From an uncultured Fimbriimonas sp. (GTDB lineage: Bacteria; Armatimonadota; Fimbriimonadia; Fimbriimonadales; Fimbriimonadaceae): a stretch of DNA of 64,000 nt. A program made the translations under genes and the position numbers. The stretch is taken from the NCBI GenBank assembly GCA_945952345.1, contig CAMFIS010000001.1, forward strand, positions 1 to 64,000, in the 5' to 3' direction. Of the stretch, positions 18,440 through 27,572 are shown one piece after another; position 1 is the first letter of the stretch; each line of letters opens with the position of its first letter. Under the pieces are notes generated by a model. That model worked only from the letters and a program-made list of their open reading frames with translations. It made no database searches and was not told the DNA's origin.

Positions 18440-19317
18440 ACGACATGGGCCGGTGAGACAAACTCTTCGGGAGCTTCCACTGGCACCGACGCACGCAGCT
18501 TCTCGACTTTCTCGAGAAATGCCTTCATGGGCCGCTCCTCTAGTCCAGGTTCGCCCCCGTCGAGCATTCGAGACAGCGCCGCACACTCGGCTTTGCTAAA
18601 CGTCACCGAGCCCAGCACATGCTCTTCAAACGCTTCGTAGGCATAGGGTGCAACCGCCTTCGCGCATTGAGCCAGAGCCTCAGCGTAAACCCGAATTTCG
18701 TACTGCGCGTGCGGATCGATGCGGAGCCGGATGAAGTGGAAAAGGTTGTGCAGATCGATCTGCCAATACCATTCGGTATAAAGCGAAACCGGCAGGTTGG
18801 TTCGGGCCAGTTCGCGCGCAACGCCGCCCTCGATCATGTTGGTGTATTCGGTGTATGCCGCCTTCTGGTCGCGCTCCATCTGCTCGATGATCTTCATCGC
18901 CTCGTCGAGAGGAAGCGATTCCGAACGCCCCTGCTTGTTGTTCGAACTTTGGAAGGCGACTTGTGCTGGCTCGGGCACATAGAACTCGTCCTTCATGATG
19001 CTGTATCGGCCGGAGATTTCGTTCAGTCGCGCAGTTCTGTGACGAATCCACTGGCGCGCGATGAAGATGGGCATCTTGCAGTGGAAGGTGAGCTGCACTT
19101 GCTCGAACGGGCTCGTGTGCCAGTGCTTGATCAAATAATGGATCAACGCTCGGTCTTGGCGGACCGACTTGGTACCCTCGCCATAGCTCACGCGGGCGGA
19201 TTGCACGATCCGTTGATCGCCACCCATGTAGTCCACCAGCCTTACAAAACCCTTATCCAGAACCTTGATTTCTTGGTCGAGGAGGGCTTCGGCTTCGGGA
19301 ACAACGGTGCGTGCCAT
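18436..19317 (-). CDS. thyX: FAD-dependent thymidylate synthase
   Basis: ThyX motif RHRTARLNEISGRYS. Confidence 0.95.
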   Translation of the reverse strand: MARTVVPEAEALLDQEIKVLDKGFVRLVDYMGGDQRIVQSARVSYGEGTKSVRQDRALIHYLIKHWHTSPFEQVQLTFHCKMPIFIARQWIRHRTARLNEISGRYSIMKDEFYVPEPAQVAFQSSNNKQGRSESLPLDEAMKIIEQMERDQKAAYTEYTNMIEGGVARELARTNLPVSLYTEWYWQIDLHNLFHFIRLRIDPHAQYEIRVYAEALAQCAKAVAPYAYEAFEEHVLGSVTFSKAECAALSRMLDGGEPGLEERPMKAFLEKVEKLRASVPVEAPEEFVSPAHVV

Positions 19318-19330
19318 GGGACTAGCAATT

Positions 19331-19621
19331 TTACTTTAAGTGGTCGATGAGGATGACCGAATCGTAGACATCCATTTCAGGATTTTCGTCGAACATCCGG
19401 AGGATGCTCTGCAAGACTTTTTCGATCTGGACGGCATCCGAGCCTGCCACCGCGACGCCAACGCTGGCATTACCCAGCATGTCATGATCGCCGACTTCGT
19501 GAATGCTCACTTGATAGGCATTCCGCACTCGTTCGAAATTCTTTCGTAATATAGATCGCTTATCTTTTAAAGAATAAGTACCAAGTAATCGAATTTCAAT
19601 CTGTAAAACCCCGTATATCAT
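19331..19621 (-). CDS. DUF503 family protein
   Basis: YGVLQIEIRLLGTYSLKDKRSILR; ORF extends to GTG 19633, ATG at 19621 preferred. Confidence 0.85.
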   Translation of the reverse strand: MIYGVLQIEIRLLGTYSLKDKRSILRKNFERVRNAYQVSIHEVGDHDMLGNASVGVAVAGSDAVQIEKVLQSILRMFDENPEMDVYDSVILIDHLK

Positions 19622-19664
19622 CGATTCCGACACGTCGGACTAACGTGTTAACCCCATTATAATA

Positions 19665-20516
19665 ATGTCCATGCGCCGTGCATTTACATTGATAGAACTG
19701 TTGGTGGTCATTGCGATCATCGCGATTCTTGCCGCCATCCTCTTCCCAGTGTTCGCTCAAGCCAAAGAGGCTGCTAAGCAGACCAAGGCCCTCGCTCAGA
19801 TGAAGCAGCTAGCCACATCGCTGATGATCTACTCCTCCGATCACGACGACTACTTCGTTCCGGCTTCGGCTCGGTCGACGAATGCCGCCATCGATCCGGT
19901 TATCTGGACAGAGGGATTATACGCTTATGTGAAGAATGAGGACATCTTCGTTTCGCCGGCCGCAAACGACTCGAAGATGGCGAAGAATTGGTCCACCCGA
20001 AGAATACAAAGCGTAGGCTATAGCGATGCCACCGGCGTCGATCCCAACAGCACCGCGGTTATAGGCGCGGCCCCGGCGGGAACGGAGGGCTTCACCTCGG
20101 CCGCTTCTTTTTCGCAAGCCGAAGAGTCAGCTCGAACTGGGCTGATCGTGACCACTCCGCACACGACTGGCACATCCAAAGAGCGCGGCTACGTGTTCAA
20201 TCCGTATAACGGTGCGACCCCGACCACGGGTACTCCGGCTGAGAACTACATGAACGGTCTCCCGCTCATTTCCGACGTGAACCTTTGCACCACGCAAGGT
20301 GTGCTTCAAGCGGGGTCGGCCTGCACCTCGGTTGGCAATGGTCGATTCGATTGCACGGGTCTCGCACCCGGCGCCCTCAAGCCAGTCTACGCTCGCTTCC
20401 GCGCCGACAAGAATGGCAACGGTACTACGCCGGTGGTCTTCGCCGACGGCCACGCCAAAAGCTACTCGGCGAATAGCCTCAATACGTTCGGCAAAGTTAT
20501 TTGGCGATTCCGATAG
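19665..20516 (+). CDS. Prepilin-type N-terminal cleavage/methylation (pseudopilin-like) protein
   Basis: MRRAFTLIELLVVIAIIAILAAILFPVFAQAKEAA; start at 19665 or 19671. Confidence 0.92.
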   Translation: MSMRRAFTLIELLVVIAIIAILAAILFPVFAQAKEAAKQTKALAQMKQLATSLMIYSSDHDDYFVPASARSTNAAIDPVIWTEGLYAYVKNEDIFVSPAANDSKMAKNWSTRRIQSVGYSDATGVDPNSTAVIGAAPAGTEGFTSAASFSQAEESARTGLIVTTPHTTGTSKERGYVFNPYNGATPTTGTPAENYMNGLPLISDVNLCTTQGVLQAGSACTSVGNGRFDCTGLAPGALKPVYARFRADKNGNGTTPVVFADGHAKSYSANSLNTFGKVIWRFR

Positions 20517-20522
20517 GTAAAC

Positions 20523-20562
20523 GAATTCCTCTCAGCTTGCGTACTGGATGCTGAGAGAATTC
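20523..20562. terminator. Hairpin between pseudopilin and PhyH genes
   Basis: GAATTCCTCTCAGC / GCTGAGAGAATTC stem with 13-nt loop. Confidence 0.55.
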
Positions 20563-20567
20563 ATTTC

Positions 20568-21251
20568 TTGGAGCTAATCGACCTTTACAAATCGGACCGA
20601 CTAGAATCGGATGGGTACACCTGGGACCGCCTGACCCCAGATGAGACGTCTGCTTTTGCGATTGCCTGCGATGTTGTCATCGCCGAAAGCTCTAGTCAGT
20701 TCGGCATTCGCGATCCGCTGGGACGTTCCGCCGATCTCCGATTTCTGACCGAACGATTTCTGTACCCCATCGCTCGGCGGCAGCTAAGTTCCCGGGCATT
20801 CTTGGTTCGCAGCACCTTGTTCGATAAGCCGCAAACCGCGAATTGGGCGGTGCCTTGGCACCAGGATGTGACTATCGAAGTCGTCGAGCGCCACGACATC
20901 GCCGGTTTTGGCCCGTGGTCGATGAAGGATGACATCGTTTCCGTCCAGCCTCTAGCCAAAGTCCTCCAGAATATGTTGACGCTTCGGCTCCACTTGGACC
21001 CAGCGGACGCCGAGAATGGCGCTTTGCTCGTCGAGCCGGGAAGCCATCTCCACGGCAAACTACGAATTCAGGATATTGTTCCGACCGAGCCGCTGCTGTG
21101 CTCATGCGAGGCGGGCGAAATTCTCATGATGAAGCCGCTGCTTTTCCATGCCTCGAATCGCTCGACCTCCGGCCATCCGAGGCGCGTTCTGCACCTCGAC
21201 TTTGCCTACGAGCAACTGCCACATCCGCTAGTTTGGCGAAGCCAAGGATAG
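20568..21251 (+). CDS. Phytanoyl-CoA dioxygenase family protein
   Basis: WHQDVTIEV, HLDPADAENGALLVEPGSH, H..R.VLHLDFAY; TTG start. Confidence 0.75.
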   Translation: MELIDLYKSDRLESDGYTWDRLTPDETSAFAIACDVVIAESSSQFGIRDPLGRSADLRFLTERFLYPIARRQLSSRAFLVRSTLFDKPQTANWAVPWHQDVTIEVVERHDIAGFGPWSMKDDIVSVQPLAKVLQNMLTLRLHLDPADAENGALLVEPGSHLHGKLRIQDIVPTEPLLCSCEAGEILMMKPLLFHASNRSTSGHPRRVLHLDFAYEQLPHPLVWRSQG

Positions 21252-21258
21252 CCGTTAT

Positions 21259-21308
21259 GGAGCGCAGGCATCTTGCCTGCATCTTTGCCCACAAGATGTC
21301 GGCGCTCC
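21259..21308. repeat. Palindromic intergenic element
   Basis: GGAGCGC/GCGCTCC outer arms, GCAGGCA-TCT-TGCCTGC (21264-21280), CATCTT/AAGATG. Confidence 0.75.
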
Positions 21309-21311
21309 CAT

Positions 21312-22214
21312 CTATTCTCCGTCTTCGAGATATTTCATCTCAGCCGCGCTGAGCGTCACATCCGGTACCTTCACGTTCTGCTCGACATCACTCACCTTGC
21401 GCAATCCACAAAGCGCAAACGCCGGGAACGGCTGATTCAGAACCCAGGCCAACGCGACCTGCGTTGCCGAAAGGCCATACTTCGCGCCGAGCTCATTTGC
21501 GCGATCCCGCCGGGCCCGACTGAGGTCGCAATCGTATGATGCGATGACTTCGGGATCTTCCGTTTCGGCAAAGTAGCCCCGCGCGGCCGATGACCACGCG
21601 AACAATGGCAATTGCGTCTCTCGGTGCCAGTCTCGTCCGGCCCGATCGATGGTGAGACAACCTCCCCAGAGCGGCTTCACATTGTGCGCCAAGGTGAGGT
21701 TCGGGTTGTTGCATGAGAATCCTTGCTGGCCCGACTTCTCCGCGTAAGCATTCGCCGCCGCGACCCGCTCGACTCGCCAGTTCGATCCACCATAGGCAGT
21801 GATGAGCCCGCGACGAATAAAGCCGTTCATGAAATCGACAACCGTCTCGACCGGGACGTTCTCGTCGTCACGGTGGAACACGTACAAGTCCGTATGGTCG
21901 ATGCCCAGATTGTAGTGGTTTTCGAAAATGTCCGAACTCGTATCTCCCGCCGTCAACCGTGGTGAGCCATAAGGGTGGTTGCCCTTGTTGAGGAAAACGA
22001 TCTTGCCATGGTTGTGGCGAGCCTTCAACCATGCACCAAGGATGTTGCTATTGGCGCCATAGCAATGCGCTGTATCGAAACAGTTTCCGCCCGCAGCTAA
22101 GTACGCGTCCAACGTCTTAAAGGCATCGCCCGGGGGCACGCCCATCAGCCAATCCGTACCGCAAACAATCTTCGAAATGTCTTTGTCGAGGTGGGGAATG
22201 CGGCCGTATTTCAC
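21312..22214 (-). CDS. Aldo/keto reductase
   Basis: FDTAHCYGANSNILGAWLK, IDHTDLYVFHRDD. Confidence 0.85.
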   Translation of the reverse strand: MKYGRIPHLDKDISKIVCGTDWLMGVPPGDAFKTLDAYLAAGGNCFDTAHCYGANSNILGAWLKARHNHGKIVFLNKGNHPYGSPRLTAGDTSSDIFENHYNLGIDHTDLYVFHRDDENVPVETVVDFMNGFIRRGLITAYGGSNWRVERVAAANAYAEKSGQQGFSCNNPNLTLAHNVKPLWGGCLTIDRAGRDWHRETQLPLFAWSSAARGYFAETEDPEVIASYDCDLSRARRDRANELGAKYGLSATQVALAWVLNQPFPAFALCGLRKVSDVEQNVKVPDVTLSAAEMKYLEDGE

Positions 22215-23203
22215 GATTTCGCCTCCGCACCGAAGACGATTCCGGCTGATGCCCTCAACCGGTCAAGAGTTCTCATTTGCTGCATCGTGTCTTCAAGGGT
22301 CACATAGGGACATTCTTTCTTGTGGAAGTACTCGGCGACTGCGTCGGCCTCCGCCGCATAAAGCTGAGCGTTGGTGATTCCGAGATCGAGAGTTTCGACG
22401 AGTGTGTACTTCTCGTATCGGTGAATCTTGGCTCCCTCGTGTTGCTTCCACGGATCCTCGATCACGATTCGGCCCGCATCGCCGTAGATCGAAGCTCCAT
22501 TATCGCAAACGATTCCCACACCGGTGGTAAATACCGCTGAGCGATTTCCAGAGAACGTGAGCTGGCCGCTGCCGATCCAATCCACACCCTTCGAGTTCTT
22601 CTGCGAGATGTAGTTCACGTCTGAAGGCTCTTCGCCAAACGCCATCCGCGCCAGCGAGACGCAGTAGGTGCCAACGTCCATCAGGCCGCCACCACCAAGG
22701 TTGGGGTCATTGCGGAAGTTGTTCCAGTCCTCGCCCGCTTGGAATGCGAACTCAGCGTTGACCATTTTCACTTCGCCAATCGCGCCGCTCTCGATCCACT
22801 CACGGACCTTGGCGGTTTGCTTTGTGCAGCGATACATAAACGCTTCCATGAAGAAAACGTCGTTCGCTTTGACGGCATCGAGAGCCTTTTGAGCTTCGAT
22901 CGCGTTCAGTGTGAACGGCTTCTCACACAAGATTCCCTTGCCCGCCGAGGCGACCTGGATGGTATCGGCCATATGCGTGTGGTGAGGAGTCGCGATGTAC
23001 ACCACGTCGACGTCCTTGTGGTTAATGACTTCCTCGTAGGAGCCGTACGGAATTCCGCCATGCTTGCCACAAAAAGCGATGGCGCGGTCCAAGGTTCGTG
23101 AGCCAACGGCGACGAGTTCACCCGACGTGGTCTCCGCAAGCCCTTCTGCAAATTGATTCGCGATGCTACCCGTCGCGATGATGCCCCAACGAAGGCGATT
23201 CGA
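22211..23203 (-). CDS. Gfo/Idh/MocA family oxidoreductase
   Basis: LRWGIIATGSIANQFAEGL, GKGILCEKPFTLN; 4-nt overlap with aldo/keto reductase; start MSNRLRW preferred over ORF start 23266. Confidence 0.88.
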   Translation of the reverse strand, partial: SNRLRWGIIATGSIANQFAEGLAETTSGELVAVGSRTLDRAIAFCGKHGGIPYGSYEEVINHKDVDVVYIATPHHTHMADTIQVASAGKGILCEKPFTLNAIEAQKALDAVKANDVFFMEAFMYRCTKQTAKVREWIESGAIGEVKMVNAEFAFQAGEDWNNFRNDPNLGGGGLMDVGTYCVSLARMAFGEEPSDVNYISQKNSKGVDWIGSGQLTFSGNRSAVFTTGVGIVCDNGASIYGDAGRIVIEDPWKQHEGAKIHRYEKYTLVETLDLGITNAQLYAAEADAVAEYFHKKECPYVTLEDTMQQMRTLDRLRASAGIVFGAEAKS

Positions 23204-23291
23204 CATATCGCCTTGAAGGATACTTGGAATTCGTACCGATTTCGGGCGAGCGGCAACCGATTTCACAATTCAATCGTTCAAGATTATTCGT

Positions 23292-24647
23292 ATGCCATTT
23301 CCCGCCGACTTCCGATGGGGCGTTGCCACCGCCAGTTACCAAATCGAGGGGTCGCCGTACAAAGCGGGAGGCGGCCATTCGGTGTGGGATATGTTCTGCC
23401 GACGACCCGGAAAGATCGCCGACGGCAGCAACGGCGATGTGGCTTGCGATCACTTCAACCGCTTCCGCGATGATGTTGCGCTGATGAAAGAGTTGGGAAT
23501 TCCCAACTATCGGATGTCAATCGCTTGGCCGCGCATCCTGCCCAACGGAACCGGCAAAGTGGACGAGAAGGGCTTGGAATTCTACGATCAACTCATCGAC
23601 GCGCTGCTCGAGAGTGGAGTGAATCCGCACGTCACGCTGTACCACTGGGATACGCCTTGGAATGTGTATCTTCGTGGCGGATGGCTGAATCGCGAGATTT
23701 CCGATTGGTTTGCCGATTACTCCGAAATCGTGGTGAAGAGGCTCGGCGATAGGGTCGCTTCGTGGATGACCCTCAACGAGCCGCAGTGCTTCATTGGTCT
23801 CGGTATGGAGAACGGCCACCACGCTCCGGGTGACAAGCTTGGGCAACAAGAGATTCTTTGGGCTTCGCACAATGCCCTGCTTGCCCACGGCAAATCCATC
23901 CAGGCGATTCGCGCGAATGCGAAGGCGGATGCCCGCGTCGGATGGGCTCCGGTTGGCAGTTGTTCGCTTCCTGCCACCAACTCTCGCGAGGACGTCGAAG
24001 CGGCCCGCAATGCGACGTTCGAGATGACGAAGTTTGATACTTGGGCCACGCCATTTTGGAGCGACCCGGTTTTCTTCGGCAAGTACCCTGCGGCGGTCGA
24101 CGAGTTTTGGAGCACATGCTATCGTCAACCCGAGGCGGGCGATATGGCGATCATCCAGCAGCCGCTCGACTTCTACGGAGCCAATATCTACCATTCGGGG
24201 CATGTACTTGCCGGCGCCGATGGTAAAGCCGAGGAAGTCGCGTATCCACAAGGCGGCGCTCGAACCATTTACCATTGGCCGATCACGCCGGACGCCCTCT
24301 ATTGGGGTCCGAAGTTCTTCTATGAGCGGTACGGCAAGCCGATCGTGATCACCGAGAACGGGATGGGGCTGTCGGATTGGGTGCAAACCGACGGCAAGGT
24401 TCACGATCCGCAGCGGATCGACTACCTCAATCGCTACTTGAAGGAACTGGAGCGAGCGATGGCTGACGGCGTGAAAGTTGACGGCTACTTCCAGTGGTCG
24501 TTCATGGACAACTTCGAGTGGAATGAGGGCTATCGATTCCGATTTGGCTTGGTCCACGTGGACTACCAAACCCAGGTCCGTACTCCGAAGGACAGTGCCT
24601 ATTGGTATCGCGATCTCATCGAATCCAACGGCGCGACGCTCGCCTAA
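23292..24647 (+). CDS. GH1 beta-glucosidase
   Basis: FRWGVATASYQIEG, TLNEPQ, ITENGMG, full-length. Confidence 0.96.
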   Translation: MPFPADFRWGVATASYQIEGSPYKAGGGHSVWDMFCRRPGKIADGSNGDVACDHFNRFRDDVALMKELGIPNYRMSIAWPRILPNGTGKVDEKGLEFYDQLIDALLESGVNPHVTLYHWDTPWNVYLRGGWLNREISDWFADYSEIVVKRLGDRVASWMTLNEPQCFIGLGMENGHHAPGDKLGQQEILWASHNALLAHGKSIQAIRANAKADARVGWAPVGSCSLPATNSREDVEAARNATFEMTKFDTWATPFWSDPVFFGKYPAAVDEFWSTCYRQPEAGDMAIIQQPLDFYGANIYHSGHVLAGADGKAEEVAYPQGGARTIYHWPITPDALYWGPKFFYERYGKPIVITENGMGLSDWVQTDGKVHDPQRIDYLNRYLKELERAMADGVKVDGYFQWSFMDNFEWNEGYRFRFGLVHVDYQTQVRTPKDSAYWYRDLIESNGATLA

Positions 24648-24665
24648 GCTCGGTAGAATTCGGAT

Positions 24666-25796
24666 ATGCATGCGGCAGACCGCAAGCGCGCCGTCGAGCG
24701 GGGCTTAGTCCCGAGTCTGGAATCGCGCCCGAGCAAGGTCTCGGACCATCTGGTTGCCGATCGCATGGCTCTTTACGCCGTCCCCGCGATTTCAGTGGCG
24801 GTCATCCATGGCGGCGAGATCGACTGGACAGCGGCCTATGGACACTTGGCGGGCGACCAACCTACGAAAGCCAACGACGAAACGCTGTTTCAATGCTGTT
24901 CAATCTCGAAGATGGTGGCGAGCTTGACCGCTCTAACCCTCGTCGCCCCAGGCAAGCTCGACCTCCTCGAACCCGTGAATGCCAAGCTCCGCCGATGGAA
25001 GCTGCGGGATGCAGCGGGTCGCGAGGTTGGAGTATCGCTGCGACAGATCCTCAGCCACACCGCGGGCGTCAATGTTCATGGCGCGCCGGGATACCCGAGA
25101 GGGGCGAAAACTCCGTCACTTTTACAAATCCTCGAAGGTGAATCGCCCGCCATTACGGCCCCCGTGAGAGTGACCAATGAGCCTGGCCGAACCTATCGAT
25201 ATTCGGGTGGGGGCTACTGCGTGCTGCAATGCCTGATCGAGGACGTCACCGGCCATCCTTTTGCCAAAGTCGCTCACGATCAAGTGCTTTCGAAGCTGGG
25301 AATGAAGCATTCCACTTACGAGCAGCCGCTGCCAAACGAACTTTGGAAGAATGCAGCCTCGGCTCATCTCACGCTTTCCAAAACGCCATGCCACGAACAT
25401 TGGTTCGTGTACCCCGAGCAGGCGGTCGGCGGACTCTGGACGACGGCAAACGATCTCGCCCAAGTCGTTATCGAAATCCAGCGAGCAATTCAAGGCAAAG
25501 GCAAAGTCCTGCCCGAAGAGCTCGCCACCGAAATGCTGGCCCAGCAATCGAGCAACTACAACGTCGGCCTCGGAACCTACGTCACGAACTATACGAATCC
25601 TGCTTCGGCATTCTTCTCGCATACCGGCGCGCACCTGGGATGGCAGGCTATCGCCATGGGCTATCTCGAAACTGGAGACGGTGCAGTAGTTCTGACCAAC
25701 AACGGCTATACGGGCAGCGAGTTGTACCGAGAGGTCTTGCTGTCGATCCGCGATGTGTATGGGTGGAAAGACTTCAATGGTTCTTTTGGACCATGA
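24666..25796 (+). CDS. Serine hydrolase, class C beta-lactamase-like
   Basis: CSISKMVA (SxxK), YRYSGGGY (YxN-like), HTGAHLGW. Confidence 0.85.
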   Translation: MHAADRKRAVERGLVPSLESRPSKVSDHLVADRMALYAVPAISVAVIHGGEIDWTAAYGHLAGDQPTKANDETLFQCCSISKMVASLTALTLVAPGKLDLLEPVNAKLRRWKLRDAAGREVGVSLRQILSHTAGVNVHGAPGYPRGAKTPSLLQILEGESPAITAPVRVTNEPGRTYRYSGGGYCVLQCLIEDVTGHPFAKVAHDQVLSKLGMKHSTYEQPLPNELWKNAASAHLTLSKTPCHEHWFVYPEQAVGGLWTTANDLAQVVIEIQRAIQGKGKVLPEELATEMLAQQSSNYNVGLGTYVTNYTNPASAFFSHTGAHLGWQAIAMGYLETGDGAVVLTNNGYTGSELYREVLLSIRDVYGWKDFNGSFGP

Positions 25797-25800
25797 ATTT

Positions 25801-25818
25801 TGTCATACAATGTCATAC
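25801..25818. promoter_or_regulatory. Direct repeat TGTCATAC-AA-TGTCATAC upstream of TA module
   Basis: Two identical octamers 10 bp apart, 32 nt before antitoxin ATG. Confidence 0.45.
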
Positions 25819-25849
25819 GAAATGAATATTTCCGTTGCATAATGTAAGT

Positions 25850-26065
25850 ATGATTCGCGAAATCAAGAAGAGCGGCAACAGCATGGCGCTGATCCTGTCG
25901 AAGGATATGCGCGACCACTTGGGCTTGGTGAACAACGAGATCGAAGTCATCTTCGAGAAGGGCTGTCTTGTCCTGCGTGCTCCCCATCATGAATCCAAAG
26001 TCGATAGCGCTGTGCGAGAGACACTGGCTAAATACGATCAAGCCTTTCGTAATTTAGCCAAGTGA
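25850..26065 (+). CDS. AbrB/MazE-fold antitoxin
   Basis: MIREIKKSGNSMALILSKDMRDHLGL; overlaps the toxin start. Confidence 0.85.
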   Translation: MIREIKKSGNSMALILSKDMRDHLGLVNNEIEVIFEKGCLVLRAPHHESKVDSAVRETLAKYDQAFRNLAK

Positions 26066-26469
26066 GCCGCCAACCTTGGTTCCCATCGATCGAGGAAGTT
26101 CTTTACTTTCACGAGATCCAAATCACGCTTTACGGGGGAAGTCCGGGTGTACGTGACTTGGGTCTGGTTGAAAGTGCAATTTACAACGCCCAACAAACGT
26201 TTGGCGGGCAGGAACTTTATCCTTCCATGCATGAGAAGACGGCTGCGCTTTGGCACGGTCTAGTCTGCAATCACGCATTCGTGGATGGCAATAAGAGAGT
26301 CGGCTTGATGGTGGCTTCTATTTTCGCGGCCGTGAACGACTACGATATTGACTTCCCTTGGGAGGAAGCTGAAGCCATTACAATGGCGCTCGCATCCAGT
26401 CAGATGTCGAGATCAGAGCTTTCAGCGATTTTGGCTGAGCATATGGTGCCAAAAAGATACTCAAATTAG
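26062..26469 (+). CDS. Doc/Fic-family toxin
   Basis: HAFVDGNKRVG motif, LVESAIYNAQQTFGG. Confidence 0.92.
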   Translation: MSRQPWFPSIEEVLYFHEIQITLYGGSPGVRDLGLVESAIYNAQQTFGGQELYPSMHEKTAALWHGLVCNHAFVDGNKRVGLMVASIFAAVNDYDIDFPWEEAEAITMALASSQMSRSELSAILAEHMVPKRYSN

Positions 26470-26500
26470 TCGAATGTCGTACCGACGTAATAAGTTCAAA

Positions 26501-26530
26501 GCGAATGTTTTTGAATTCAAAAACATTCGC
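26501..26530. promoter_or_regulatory. 30-bp perfect palindrome
   Basis: GCGAATGTTTTTGAATTCAAAAACATTCGC is identical to its reverse complement. Confidence 0.75.
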
Positions 26531-26584
26531 AACCCAAACCTCCGCCAGGCGGTAATACATCCTGTACACTCTTCCTGATCTTTG

Positions 26585-27379
26585 ATGGAAATCTTCCTTA
26601 ATCCGTCGGCCTGGATTGGTCTTCTCACGCTGACGATCCTCGAAATTGTGCTCGGCATCGACAACATCGTCTTCGTCAGCATCCTCAGCGGAAAACTTCC
26701 CTTGGATCAACGGGACAAGGCCCGCAAGCAGGGCATGTTCCTCGCGATCATTCCCCGAATCCTGCTTCTACTCGGTATCGGACTCCTGGTCAAGGCCACC
26801 AATCCCTTATTCGAAATTCCGCTCGTTTACAACGCTGTACTTGCAAGCGGTGAAACGGCAGAGCGAGCCAAGGAAGCGGCAGAGATCAGCCTCAAAGATA
26901 TCGTTCTCATTGTCGGCGGCCTGTTCCTCATCTACAAATCGGTCAAGGAGATTCACCACAAGATTGAGGGGCACGAAGAAGAGGCTCCGACCAACGCCGC
27001 GGCCGAGTTCTTTAAAGTGATTCTCTCCATCCTCTGGATCAACATCATCTTCTCGCTCGACTCGGTCATTACGGCGGTCGGAATGGTGAAGGAGATCGAG
27101 GTTATGATTGCAGCGGTGGTCATCTCCGGCCTCTTCATGATCTTCTTTAGCGGTGTGGTTTCGAAGTTTGTGGATAAGCACCCAACGATCAAGATCCTCG
27201 CGCTCTCGTTCCTGGTTCTTATCGGTGCGAACCTGCTGGCGGATGGTGGCGGAGTGCACCTACCGAAGGGATACACGTACTTCGCGATGACATTTGCCGT
27301 GATCGTCGAGACGATCAATATTCGCGTTCGTAAGCATTCTCCTGTAAAATCTTCGCAAGACGACTATGTCGGCGAGTGA
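26585..27379 (+). CDS. TerC family integral membrane protein
   Basis: EIVLGIDNIVFVSILSGKLP, IIFSLDSVITAVGM. Confidence 0.93.
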   Translation: MEIFLNPSAWIGLLTLTILEIVLGIDNIVFVSILSGKLPLDQRDKARKQGMFLAIIPRILLLLGIGLLVKATNPLFEIPLVYNAVLASGETAERAKEAAEISLKDIVLIVGGLFLIYKSVKEIHHKIEGHEEEAPTNAAAEFFKVILSILWINIIFSLDSVITAVGMVKEIEVMIAAVVISGLFMIFFSGVVSKFVDKHPTIKILALSFLVLIGANLLADGGGVHLPKGYTYFAMTFAVIVETINIRVRKHSPVKSSQDDYVGE

Positions 27380-27572
27380 ATTTGCATCAAAGCGCGACGG
27401 CTGGACGGTCAAAATCGGAACTATCGAGGAGATGAACCTCGAACGGACTGAATATTGGAAGAGTCTAACTCCTCAGCAACGCCTGGACAAGATGTTTGAA
27501 CTTCTCGATGTTTGGAAGGGTGAGAATGCACGACGACTTGAAAGAACTTATCGAATCGTTGATTGCTCATAA
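27366..27572 (+). CDS. Small protein paired with nucleotidyltransferase
   Basis: ERTEYWKSLTPQQRLDKMFELLDVWKGENARRLERTYRIV; overlaps both neighbours. Confidence 0.65.
   Translation: MSASEFASKRDGWTVKIGTIEEMNLERTEYWKSLTPQQRLDKMFELLDVWKGENARRLERTYRIVDCS

Noticed and set aside
23517-24671. 384-aa minus-strand ORF antisense to GH1
   Set aside because: Shadow ORF; plus strand is full-length beta-glucosidase
26471-26584. yybP-ykoY manganese riboswitch upstream of terC
   Set aside because: The region holds only a 30-bp perfect palindrome and short flanks; aptamer core not seen
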